From positions 1 to 7,958 of the forward strand of contig JASHTT010000445.1 of assembly GCA_030040415.1 (NCBI GenBank): a DNA stretch of 7,958 bases, given 5' to 3'. This stretch comes from Streptosporangiaceae bacterium (GTDB lineage: Bacteria > Actinomycetota > Actinomycetes > Streptosporangiales > Streptosporangiaceae). The position numbers were made by a program, and so were the translations under genes. Each line of letters starts with the position of its first letter. Positions within the stretch are counted from its first letter, which is position 1. Below, one piece after another: positions 1-6,591 of the stretch. Below the pieces are notes generated by a model, which saw only the letters and a program-made list of their open reading frames with translations, ran no database searches and was not told the origin of the DNA.

Positions 1-442
1 CGTGATCGGTCAGCCTGGCCAGCCTGGAGCCCGTCAGCGGCTCGCCGGGCTCGGCCACGAAGCAGCAGGCGGGACTCTCCGCGGCCAGCGCGCGCCCACG
101 CTCCGCCGCGCCGGGCCCGGCCAGGATGCCCTGGGAGCCGGAATCGGACAGCACGTAAGCGAGCGTCTCGTCGTTCTGCCTGCTGTTGAGCGGCACCGCG
201 ACGGCACCGGACCGCATGACGCCGAGCAGCGCCTCGACGTAGCCGATGTCGTTCGCCCACAGCAGCGCGACCCGGTCTCCCCGCCCGACGCCCGCCGCGG
301 CGAGCCAGCCGGCCACCCGGTCGGCCCGCTCGTCCAGCTCGGCGTAGCTGATGACGACATCGTCCTGAGCCAGCGCCGGCCTATCGGGGTGCAGCCTGAC
401 CGCGTCGTCGGTCAGGTAGCCGAGATGATCAATCTGGGTCAC
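1..442 (-). CDS. AMP-forming acyl-CoA synthetase/ligase, N-terminal part (partial at left edge)
   Basis: The 147 visible codons are the N-terminus of an adenylate-forming (ANL, AMP-binding) enzyme. Such enzymes activate a carboxylic acid with ATP and usually pass it to CoA. Seen: an opening helix followed by HPDRPAL near residues 18-24, the strand-helix ISYAELDERADRVAGWL at about 31-47, GDRVALLWAND at about 55-65, and ALLGVMRSGAVAVPLN at about 71-86, which is the usual order for this superfamily. The glycine-rich P-loop and the C-terminal lid are outside the window, so completeness and substrate class cannot be judged. The GTG start at 442 is chosen because AAGGGAG lies 8 bases upstream (457-451), inside the preceding gene. 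Its GTG shares a GTGA overlap with that gene's stop codon, which points to coupled translation. A role in activating an acid derived from the imported substrate is inferred from context. A carrier-protein or luciferase-like ligase is a less likely alternative. Confidence 0.88.
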   Translation of the reverse strand, partial: MTQIDHLGYLTDDAVRLHPDRPALAQDDVVISYAELDERADRVAGWLAAAGVGRGDRVALLWANDIGYVEALLGVMRSGAVAVPLNSRQNDETLAYVLSDSGSQGILAGPGAAERGRALAAESPACCFVAEPGEPLTGSRLARLTDH

Positions 443-1188
443 GCCGAGCTCTCCCTTCCTGACAGCGCCGCCTCGGCCGCCGCCGTGCCTGCCAAACCTG
501 CCGTGCCTGCCGTCCCTGTCCCGATGGCCTCGATGATCTCTTCGGCCGTCGCGATCCTGGCGAACCCGCGCCGCAGCGTGGCCAGTTCGGCCGCGTGCAG
601 CGCCGCGTCGTCGGTGCTGTTGCAATCGGAGGCGACAACGACGTCGAACCCCCGCCAGAACCCTTCCCTGGCGGTCGCGCCGCAGCAGTAGTTGGTCATC
701 GTGCCGGTGACGACGATCGTCCCGACGCCGAGGCTGCGAAGGACCGCCTCCAACGGCGTCTGGTAGAAGCCGGAGTAGCTGTGCTTGAGAATCACCAGGT
801 CGCCGTCGGCGGGCTCGAGCTCGTGCCAGATCGCGACCTTCTGCAGTATCTCTCCGTCGTAGTCCTCGACTCCGGACCCGATCGGCACCCGCGTCTCCGC
901 CAGCGGGAAGTTCAGCCCGTGCAGCCCGACCTCGTAAGCCAGGTAGATCACCGGCGCCCCGGCGGCACGAAACGCGGCCGCGACCGCGGCGATCCTGGGC
1001 GCCTGCGCGGTCGCGTCCGGGATCCAGTACGGCGTCCAGTGCGGCCGGACGAACTCGTCGATCATGTCGACGATCAGCAGCGCCGTCCTGCCGGGCACGA
1101 CGTGCATGTCTGCCTCGCCCATGGCGTACTGCTGCGCGGCGGCTGCGTTGATGTCCTCGGCGGAGAAGCTGCCGAGCGGCTTTGTCAC
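439..1188 (-). CDS. Isochorismatase-family cysteine hydrolase (amidase-like)
   Basis: This 249-residue protein belongs to the isochorismatase-like (cysteine hydrolase) superfamily, which includes nicotinamidases, N-carbamoylsarcosine amidase, ureidoacrylate amidase and true isochorismatases. The catalytic triad is visible: Asp41 in LLIVDMIDEF, Lys135 in VILKHSYSGFYQTPLE and Cys168 in GTMTNYCCGATAREGF. The KxxxSxFxxTxL and TNxCxxxTAR patterns fit amide-hydrolysing members, but the substrate cannot be read from sequence. There is no signal peptide, so it is cytoplasmic. The N-terminal ~30 residues precede the fold and the last ~25 are an Ala/Gly/Thr-rich tail. I chose GTG at 1188 because AGGGG (1198-1194) sits 5 bases upstream. 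An open frame continues further upstream but runs into the preceding permease gene and lacks family similarity. It follows the OppC-like gene after 55 bases and overlaps the CoA ligase start by four, suggesting the two act in sequence. Catalytic fold: sure. Amide substrate: inference. Confidence 0.9.
   Translation of the reverse strand: MTKPLGSFSAEDINAAAAQQYAMGEADMHVVPGRTALLIVDMIDEFVRPHWTPYWIPDATAQAPRIAAVAAAFRAAGAPVIYLAYEVGLHGLNFPLAETRVPIGSGVEDYDGEILQKVAIWHELEPADGDLVILKHSYSGFYQTPLEAVLRSLGVGTIVVTGTMTNYCCGATAREGFWRGFDVVVASDCNSTDDAALHAAELATLRRGFARIATAEEIIEAIGTGTAGTAGLAGTAAAEAALSGRESSA
485..520. repeat. Four-unit 9-base tandem microrepeat in the hydrolase C-terminus
   Basis: Four adjacent 9-base units are seen: GTGCCTGCC, AAACCTGCC, GTGCCTGCC and GTCCCTGTC. 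The first and third are identical and the others are diverged copies. On the coding strand they give a Gly-Thr-Ala-type tripeptide series (GTA, with one GLA) in the low-complexity tail of the isochorismatase-family protein, after the conserved fold. The repeat probably arose by slippage and is likely to vary in copy number between strains. Confidence 0.6.
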
Positions 1189-1243
1189 ATCTACCCCTAT
1201 CCGGCCAGAGACTTCGGCGGCAGTACGACGATGAAGTCGTTCC

Positions 1244-2233
1244 TCATCGTTGCTGGAACCTGACGTCCAGGCCGTCGCGCAGGGCATCGCCAACCAGGTT
1301 GAAGGAGACAGCGACGAGCACGATGGCAAGGCCCGGAGGCCAGACCAGCCACCAGTAGTTGTTGACGACCGCTCCGTCGCTGACCGCGGTGGACAGCATG
1401 GTGCCCCAGTCCGTGCCCGGCGGCTGGATGCCGAGGCCGACGTAGCCCAGAGCGGCCAGGAACAGGATCGAGTCGGCTACCTGGAAGGTTGCGTTGACCA
1501 CGATCGTGCCGAAGGCGTTCGGGATGATGTGCCGGAACACGGCACGCCAGTTGCTCCCGCCGAAGGCCTTCACCGCCTGGACGTACTCGCGCGTTCGCAG
1601 CGACAGTGTCTCCGCGCGCACGAGGCGGGCGGGCACGAGCCAGGCCACGAAACCAATCAGCAGGATCAGGAACGGCTTCGACGGCCGGTACAAGTCTGAG
1701 ATCACGATCAGCAGGAGCAGCGCAGGGACCGCCAGGACCGCGTCGACTATTCGCATCATGACGGTGTCGATGATCCCGCCGGCGAAGCCGGCGACCGCTC
1801 CCCAGACGACGCCGACGAACGTCGCGACGAGCGCGGCGGCGAGCGCCACCTCCAGGTCCGACTGACCCGCGTACATGAGACGGCCAAGCTCGTCGTACGA
1901 GCTGGCGTCGGTACCCAGCAGGTGGGCCGCGGACGGGGCGGCGTTCGTCGGGACATTCGAGGTGAGCGCCAGCTGCGCGTTCGTCTGGTTCGTGTGGTAA
2001 ATCAGCGGGCCGACGAAGCACAGCAGCACCATGAAGATCACGATCGCAAGGCCCGCGAGCGCGAACTTGTTGCCGAACAGGGCCCGGGCGAACTGCCGCC
2101 AGAAACCCGGCGACGGCGCATCGTTGCGGTCAGCGGCGCTCACCGCGGCCGACGGGCGGGGCTGGGGTTGCACCTCGGCCGTCTCGGCAACGCTGGCGGG
2201 TGGTGCGGCCGTTGGCTCGCCGGTCGTGCTCAT
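1244..2233 (-). CDS. ABC transporter permease, OppC/DppC type
   Basis: This 329-residue inner-membrane permease belongs to the peptide/nickel (Opp/Dpp) importer class. A ~45-residue Pro/Ala-rich cytoplasmic N-terminus comes first. It is followed by a first membrane helix at about 57-78, as in the OppC N-terminal domain, and the segment LLGTDASSYDELGRLMYAG at about 105-123, a version of the family's LGTDxxGRDxLSRLxYG. Further helices then carry the ATPase-coupling EAA loop at about 217-245 (EYVQAVKAFGGSNWR then RHIIPNAF). Near the end are GLGIQPPGTDWGTML and ALRDGLDVR, both typical of this class. The ATG start overlaps the OppB-like stop as ATGA, and GAGGAT lies 9 bases upstream. It should pair with that partner and two ATP-binding subunits not present in the window. 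The class does not reveal the cargo: members carry peptides, metals, opines, sugars and other amide-like solutes. Confidence 0.95.
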   Translation of the reverse strand: MSTTGEPTAAPPASVAETAEVQPQPRPSAAVSAADRNDAPSPGFWRQFARALFGNKFALAGLAIVIFMVLLCFVGPLIYHTNQTNAQLALTSNVPTNAAPSAAHLLGTDASSYDELGRLMYAGQSDLEVALAAALVATFVGVVWGAVAGFAGGIIDTVMMRIVDAVLAVPALLLLIVISDLYRPSKPFLILLIGFVAWLVPARLVRAETLSLRTREYVQAVKAFGGSNWRAVFRHIIPNAFGTIVVNATFQVADSILFLAALGYVGLGIQPPGTDWGTMLSTAVSDGAVVNNYWWLVWPPGLAIVLVAVSFNLVGDALRDGLDVRFQQR

Positions 2234-3177
2234 GAGTACCGGATCCTCGGGTCGAGGAGGCTGTAGAGCACGTCCGCGATCAGCGAACCGGCCACCGTCG
2301 CCACCGTCGCGACGACCACGGTGCCGACCAGCGTCGGCACGTCGTCCTGGAAGATCGCGTCAATGCCGAGCAGGCCCATGCCGGGGAAGTTGAAAACCGA
2401 CTCGGTGATGAACGCGCCGCCGACGATTTGCGGCAGCGACAGGCCGACCATCGTGATGATCGGCAGCAGCGCATTACGCAGCGCGTGGCCGTACAGCAGC
2501 CTGCGCTTGCTCGCGCCCTTGGCCAGGGCGGTGCGCACGTAGTCCTCGTTGAGCTGGTCCATCATCGAGGACCGCATGAACCTGCTGAACGCCGCGATCG
2601 AGATGAGGGACAGCGTGAGCACCGGCAGGAACAGGGCGCGCGGGTCGGCGAGGATCGAGCCGACGGTCTGGCCCTGTGGCGCCTCGTAGGAGAACCAGTG
2701 CAGGTCGATGGCGAAGTACAGGATGAGGATCGGGCCGATGTAGAACGACGGCATCGAGTAGGCGAAGAGCGAGAACAGCGACAGGACGTGGTCGCTCGGC
2801 TTGTTGCGCCGCGCACCCTGGTAGACGCCGAGCGGGATCGCGACGATGATCGCGAGCAGCGTGGCGAGGCCGACCAGCACGAGCGTCTTCGGCAGCCGGT
2901 TCGCGATAACCGAGCCGACGGGCTCGTTCAGCTTGAACGAGTAGCCGAAGCGGAAGTGCAGGTACCCGTCGAGCAACTGCCAGTACTGCTCCCAGATCGG
3001 CAGGTTGAGCCCGTTGATGCGATTGAACTGGGCGATCGACGCGGCCGAGGCTCGCGGGCCGAGGACCTCCCTGGCCTCACCGCCCGGGATGAGGTGGACG
3101 AGCAGGAACACCACGAACGTGACCAGGATCAGCACGATCACTGCCTGCAGGATGCGGCGCAGGACGTAGCCGATCAC
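2230..3177 (-). CDS. ABC transporter permease, OppB/DppB type
   Basis: This 315-residue inner-membrane permease is the usual partner of the OppC-like protein. It opens with MIGYVLRRILQAVIVLILVT, the standard first membrane helix of the OppB/DppB group, followed by a periplasmic stretch with the family's GLNLPIWEQY-type segment at about 56-65. Further helices lie near 98-118, 131-158, 182-198, 238-256 and 282-302. The EAA coupling loop is at about 213-241 (YVRTALAKGASKRRLLYGHA). The protein ends in SLLDPRIRYS, the typical terminus. The GTG start at 3177 overlaps the upstream hydrolase stop as GTGA, with a GAGGA sequence 9 bases upstream. It shares an ATGA overlap with the next permease, so the two subunits are probably made in equal amounts. 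Length and order are normal. The only oddity is that an enzyme gene rather than another transporter gene precedes it. Confidence 0.96.
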   Translation of the reverse strand: MIGYVLRRILQAVIVLILVTFVVFLLVHLIPGGEAREVLGPRASAASIAQFNRINGLNLPIWEQYWQLLDGYLHFRFGYSFKLNEPVGSVIANRLPKTLVLVGLATLLAIIVAIPLGVYQGARRNKPSDHVLSLFSLFAYSMPSFYIGPILILYFAIDLHWFSYEAPQGQTVGSILADPRALFLPVLTLSLISIAAFSRFMRSSMMDQLNEDYVRTALAKGASKRRLLYGHALRNALLPIITMVGLSLPQIVGGAFITESVFNFPGMGLLGIDAIFQDDVPTLVGTVVVATVATVAGSLIADVLYSLLDPRIRYS

Positions 3178-4475
3178 CCGGTGCCGTCCTCACTTATTTC
3201 GTCCCACTCGCCGCGCAGGGCGTGCAGCACCGCCTCGTGGCCGAGGCGCCCGGCCCTGCTGTTGGCCGCCGCGTCGCCGCCCATCGACAGCACCTCGCCG
3301 CCCTGCGGGTGCATCGAGGTCGTGACGGTGCCCGGCAGCGTGGGGAACGTGAACCGGTGCCCCGCACCGCCGAAGGCCAGGTGCCGCACTGGCTTGCCGT
3401 GCCGCCGCAGCCTGGCCATGACGAGCTCGCAGAACAGCGTCGACGGCCAGACGTCGTCGTCGGTGCCGGACAGCAGCAGGATCGCGGCGTTCGAGTCCTC
3501 GACCGGGATCGTCGCTCGTTCCACCTCCTCATAGGGCCACAGGTCCGCCGCGTAGACCGGCGAGCACGCGATCGGCAGTGGCAGATCCCGCTCGCCGCGG
3601 TCGTGGCTGAGATAGGGGATCGGCTCGCCATCGAGCATCCAGGAGGGCACGTCGCTCAGCCAGCCGACGTGTCCCTTGTAGATACCTGAGTGCACGATGC
3701 CGCTGGGCACGTACGCGATGGCAGTGTCAATGACCCCGAACAGCGATGCCAGGAGCAGCGTGAGTTCGCCACCGCGTGACGTTCCCAGAACGCGCACCCG
3801 GTCGCCTGCGACGTCGTCGCGCGCGAGCAGCCAGCCGATCGCGCGCTCGAAGTAGCGCAGGTCGATCCGCACCAGTTCGTCGGCGACGCCAGGCGCGCCG
3901 AAATAGGCGATGGCGAACGCGGCGAAACCCGCGCTCGCCAGGCGAGCCGCCTTCAGCTCGTCCCGGCCGCCACCCGATCCGGTGAGCACCAGCACGGCGG
4001 GGAACGGACCGGGACCGGGCGGCAGGAAAAGCGTTCCCTCCAGGCCGGCGCCGGTCACCACTTCCTGCCGGACGCTGTCGCCGATCGGCAGGATCGTGGT
4101 CTTCTCCTGCGCGAGCGTGGCGGTACCGGCCGTCAGGGTCAGCTCGACCTGTACCGGCGAGAGGCCCGTCGCGAGGCCGGACCTCTCGGCCAGCTCGCGC
4201 GACGACGGCGTGGCCGAGCAGATCACCTGCTCGGCCGCCGTCGCCCAGGACCACTGGCCGCTGCCGCCGTCCGGGCCGGTGACATACGGCACGCCGCCGG
4301 CCAGGGCGATGCTCTGCTCGCCCTGCCAGACCACGCCCTCCTCACTCTCCAGCCGTGCGGAGAGCGAGAGGGGCTGGTCCAGCTGGTCCGCGCCGCCGCC
4401 GCCGGGCCCGTCGGGCGTAACGGTGACGTCTAGGCGCTCGTCGACGCGGACCCTTGCCGGGACGTTCAGTTGCAC
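3174..4475 (-). CDS. Alpha/beta hydrolase of the acyl-CoA thioesterase/BAAT family
   Basis: This 433-residue, probably cytoplasmic protein has the two-domain layout of acyl-CoA thioester hydrolases and bile acid-CoA:amino acid N-acyltransferases. The N-terminal ~140 residues look like the family's beta-sandwich (VPARVRVDERLDVTVTP at the start). The rest is an alpha/beta hydrolase: PFPAVLVLTGSGGGRDE at about 157-173 and the nucleophile elbow GTSRGGEL with Ser233. The acid lies in SGTDDDVWPS (Asp339 or Asp340), matching the family's GxDDxxW pattern, and the base is His373 in GGAGHRF. Serine at the nucleophile favours thioesterase/hydrolase chemistry, since the amino-acid-conjugating mammalian enzyme uses cysteine, but bacterial members are poorly characterised. 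The GTG at 4475 is chosen because GAGGA (4484-4480) lies 4 bases ahead, overlapping the stop of the binding-protein gene. An upstream ATG at 4517 would overlap that gene and adds residues unlike the family. Placement between binding protein and permeases suggests action on the imported compound. A general dienelactone-hydrolase-like esterase is the alternative. Confidence 0.82.
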   Translation of the reverse strand: MQLNVPARVRVDERLDVTVTPDGPGGGGADQLDQPLSLSARLESEEGVVWQGEQSIALAGGVPYVTGPDGGSGQWSWATAAEQVICSATPSSRELAERSGLATGLSPVQVELTLTAGTATLAQEKTTILPIGDSVRQEVVTGAGLEGTLFLPPGPGPFPAVLVLTGSGGGRDELKAARLASAGFAAFAIAYFGAPGVADELVRIDLRYFERAIGWLLARDDVAGDRVRVLGTSRGGELTLLLASLFGVIDTAIAYVPSGIVHSGIYKGHVGWLSDVPSWMLDGEPIPYLSHDRGERDLPLPIACSPVYAADLWPYEEVERATIPVEDSNAAILLLSGTDDDVWPSTLFCELVMARLRRHGKPVRHLAFGGAGHRFTFPTLPGTVTTSMHPQGGEVLSMGGDAAANSRAGRLGHEAVLHALRGEWDEISEDGTG

Positions 4476-4482
4476 GCTGTCC

Positions 4483-6423
4483 TCAGCTCTTGGTGAAGTA
4501 CCAGTCCCACGGGGCAATGCCGTCCGCCTCGTTGGGGCTCAGCTGCCCGATGTCGAATCCCTTCTTGACTTCGACAAGCTCCGAGGCGTTCGGCTCCCAG
4601 ATCACCGGCAGCTGCTGCGCCATGAAGTCCTGGTAGGTGTACATCGCGCTGGCGGACGTCGTGGTCTCGGTCGCCCGGATGTTCGTGTCGTTGGTGGCGT
4701 TGCTGTAGTCGCCGGGGTTCGACTCGGCTCCGGTGTAGAAGATCTCGTCGCCGGTCGGGTAGAAGTCGGGCTCGTAGCTCCAGCCCGCCCAGAACTGCAT
4801 CTGCCAGGAGCAGCCCGTCGGGCACAGCACCGCGGCGCCGTAGACCTCGTCGAAGCTGGCCTCGCTGAGGCTGACGTTGATGCCGACCTGCGACCACGCG
4901 GCCTTCTCCGCGTCCACCTCTTCGGCCTGCTCGGGCACGCCGCTGGAGAACTGGAGCTGCAGCTTAAGCGGGGTGCCCTTGGGGATGCCCGCGCCGCAGT
5001 CGGTCGCGGCGGTGCCCGGCCTGACACAGGTGGACGTGCCGTTCGGGACGACGTCCCAGCCGTGGTCCTTGAGCAGCTTGGTGGCGTTCGCAACGCTGTA
5101 CGGATACGGGTTGGTCGTCTCGCTGGGCGAGGTCCAGGTGCTCGGGTCGGTGGGCACGGGCCCATACACCGGCACGGCGTAGTTCTTGTAGTACTTCTCG
5201 ACGAGCGCGGGCTGGTCGATCAGGGTCTGCAGCGCCTGCCGGAAGTACAGCTGGCGGAAGATCGGGCCGGCTGCGCCGCTATCGCCAGTCGAATTGCGGT
5301 TGACGGCGATGTACCCGATACCCCAGATCGGCACCGACTGGAGGTTGTAGCTGCTCGCCAGCTGCGCGTTGTTCGGTCCCACGCCGCCGGGCTTCGGCGC
5401 CGGGGAGGACAGGTCGTTAGGCGGCAGGTTGCCGATGGTGAGCGCGCCGGCCGCCAGGGCGTTGTACTCGGCCGCCTCAGAGGTGTACGGCACGAACACG
5501 AACGTCTTGTACCGCGCCTTCACCGGACCGGAGTAGCTCGGGTTCCTGGTCATCGTCACGCGGCCGTCGAGCTGGAACCCGGTCAGCTTGAACGCGCCGT
5601 CCGTCACCTGCCAGAGCGGGTTGCTGGCGTAGCTCGTCACCGGCTTGACGTCGGTGGAGTTCGGGTGCAGCGGGTTGAACCCGGACTGGATCGACAAGAA
5701 GTCGAACACCGCGGCGCAGGCCTTCGCGGACGCGGACACCGGGGCGTAAGTCTTCGGGTTGATCGAGATCGACGAGTAGCTCGCGGACGAGCAGCCGCCC
5801 GAGCCCGGCTTGGCGCCGAGCGAGGTGACGTCCCAGGCCTGCGGGATGGGGGTGACCTGCGACAGCTCGTCATAGGTGAACCACCGCGGGTTATACGTGC
5901 CGTCCAGGTCGAAGGTCACCTGGTCCGGGCCGCTGACGACGACGTTCGTCACGTCATTGGGAATGTCGCCCGGCACGTAGCCGCCCCAGTTCTCCGGCTC
6001 GGTCTTCATCAGGTTCATCCAGAAGACCACGTCCTGGGCGTCGACGGTCTCGCCGTCGGACCACTTCCAGCCCTTCAGGTTGATCACGATCTTGCTGTCG
6101 TTGTCGGTGTAGACGGGCTGCTGCGCGACCGACTCCGACGGCGTGACCAGCGACTGCGGACTGGACGAGAACCAGTAAAGCGGCCGGTACAGGATGTACT
6201 GCACCAGCACGTTCGCCGGGCTGTAGAAGCCGCCGTTCTCGAACGGGAAGATGTAGTTCGGGTACGACCCTGGCGCCTCGCCGAAAGTCACCGTCGCGTT
6301 CGTGGAAATCGGCGTGCCGCTGGTACCCGACGAAGTCGGCGTGGTGGTGGTGCTACTGCACGCGGCGAGCACGGCAAGGCCCGCGGCCGCCACAACGGCG
6401 GCTCCCTTGCGGTAAGTTTTCAA
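4483..6423 (-). CDS. Family 5 extracellular solute-binding lipoprotein of an Opp/Dpp-type ABC importer
   Basis: This 646-residue lipoprotein should capture the substrate outside the membrane and deliver it to the two permeases. The signal peptide has a KTYRKG n-region, a hydrophobic core AAVVAAAGLAVLA and the lipobox LAAC with Cys22 as lipid anchor. A Ser/Thr/Gly-rich linker follows to about residue 45. The mature fold starts at TVTFGEAPGSYPNYIFP, and WKWSDGETVDAQDVVFW (about 119-135) is the characteristic SBP family 5 motif. Length is at the upper end for the family. Six cysteines occur as three close pairs (GSGGC/KAC, STC/TDC and LCPTGC), suggesting disulfides. The TTG at 6423 is chosen because AAGGGTG lies 8 bases upstream (6438-6432), because it gives a normal 21-residue signal peptide, and because the likely promoter starts transcription near 6455, which would exclude the ATGs at 6498 and 6486. 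Substrate is unknown: peptides, opines and other amide-like solutes are all possible for this family. Confidence 0.93.
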   Translation of the reverse strand: MKTYRKGAAVVAAAGLAVLAACSSTTTTPTSSGTSGTPISTNATVTFGEAPGSYPNYIFPFENGGFYSPANVLVQYILYRPLYWFSSSPQSLVTPSESVAQQPVYTDNDSKIVINLKGWKWSDGETVDAQDVVFWMNLMKTEPENWGGYVPGDIPNDVTNVVVSGPDQVTFDLDGTYNPRWFTYDELSQVTPIPQAWDVTSLGAKPGSGGCSSASYSSISINPKTYAPVSASAKACAAVFDFLSIQSGFNPLHPNSTDVKPVTSYASNPLWQVTDGAFKLTGFQLDGRVTMTRNPSYSGPVKARYKTFVFVPYTSEAAEYNALAAGALTIGNLPPNDLSSPAPKPGGVGPNNAQLASSYNLQSVPIWGIGYIAVNRNSTGDSGAAGPIFRQLYFRQALQTLIDQPALVEKYYKNYAVPVYGPVPTDPSTWTSPSETTNPYPYSVANATKLLKDHGWDVVPNGTSTCVRPGTAATDCGAGIPKGTPLKLQLQFSSGVPEQAEEVDAEKAAWSQVGINVSLSEASFDEVYGAAVLCPTGCSWQMQFWAGWSYEPDFYPTGDEIFYTGAESNPGDYSNATNDTNIRATETTTSASAMYTYQDFMAQQLPVIWEPNASELVEVKKGFDIGQLSPNEADGIAPWDWYFTKS

Positions 6424-6461
6424 CTGCGCTTCACCCTTAAATCGATAGGAAATATGGGCTG

Positions 6462-6491
6462 ACCGTACCGCAGAGCCGTCTGACATGTCAA
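6462..6491 (-). promoter_or_regulatory. Leftward promoter of the transport operon
   Basis: Read on the minus strand, a perfect TTGACA -35 box (6491-6486) is followed after 18 bases by TACGGT (6467-6462), which fits the TAnnnT -10 of actinobacterial housekeeping sigma factors. Transcription would begin near 6455, leaving a leader of about 32 bases with the Shine-Dalgarno AAGGGTG and the TTG start at 6423. The -35 box lies over the palindrome at 6481-6490, so a repressor there could block it. Confidence 0.6.
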
Positions 6492-6500
6492 TGAACATGC
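6481..6500. promoter_or_regulatory. Candidate operator: palindrome TGACATGTCA plus adjacent ATGAACATGC
   Basis: TGACATGTCA at 6481-6490 is a perfect 10-base palindrome sitting on the -35 region of the leftward promoter. ATGAACATGC follows directly at 6491-6500 and shares the TGA-(A)-CATG core. A regulator binding here would overlap RNA polymerase, which fits repression by the divergently encoded GntR/FCD protein. Assignment to that protein is inference: this sequence is not a textbook TnGTnnnACnA FadR-type site. Confidence 0.45.
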
Positions 6501-6591
6501 CAACAGCCGCGAATTTGCTTAGGTTAGCGACTTGACGGGGCCCGCGGAATCTATCAGGCTCTGCGAAGCGCCTCGACCTGTCGCAGTCCTA

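Larger units (their letters stand above)
1..6455 (-). other. Probable single transcription unit: uptake plus acyl/amide metabolism operon
   Basis: Six same-strand genes follow one another with gaps or overlaps of +7, -4, -4, +55 and -4 bases, and no terminator-like hairpin with a T-tract is seen between them. The start is set by the predicted promoter at 6491-6462. The unit continues past the left edge. The 55-base gap before the isochorismatase-family gene is the only place with room for an internal signal. It holds a weak inverted repeat, GACTTC at 1210-1215 and GAAGTC at 1233-1238, which I do not call a terminator. Confidence 0.8.

Noticed and set aside
2..1263. Plus-strand open frames opposite the CoA ligase and isochorismatase-family genes.
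   Set aside because: The minus strand carries the conserved motifs, Shine-Dalgarno sites and stop/start overlaps; the plus-strand products are low-complexity Arg/Ala/Pro-rich sequences.
1189..1329. N-terminal extension of the isochorismatase-family frame up to an ATG-like start inside the OppC-like gene.
   Set aside because: It would overlap about 86 bases of the permease gene, the added residues do not resemble the family, and GTG at 1188 has a well-placed Shine-Dalgarno.
3910..6462. An 850-codon open frame on the plus strand opposite the binding-protein and hydrolase genes.
   Set aside because: It is antisense to two genes with clear family motifs, its translation is rich in Arg, Val and Gly with no recognisable domain, and long antisense frames are a common by-product of G/C-rich third positions.
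6519..6527. TTAGGTTAG, which equals the left half of the actinobacterial DtxR/IdeR-type iron box.
   Set aside because: The following bases do not supply the inverted second half, so a functional iron box is not supported. No iron-related gene is nearby.
6561..6586. Inverted repeat CTGCGA ... TCGCAG in the divergent region.
   Set aside because: Only six bases per arm with a 14-base loop, no link to a promoter element, and such pairs are expected by chance in GC-rich DNA.
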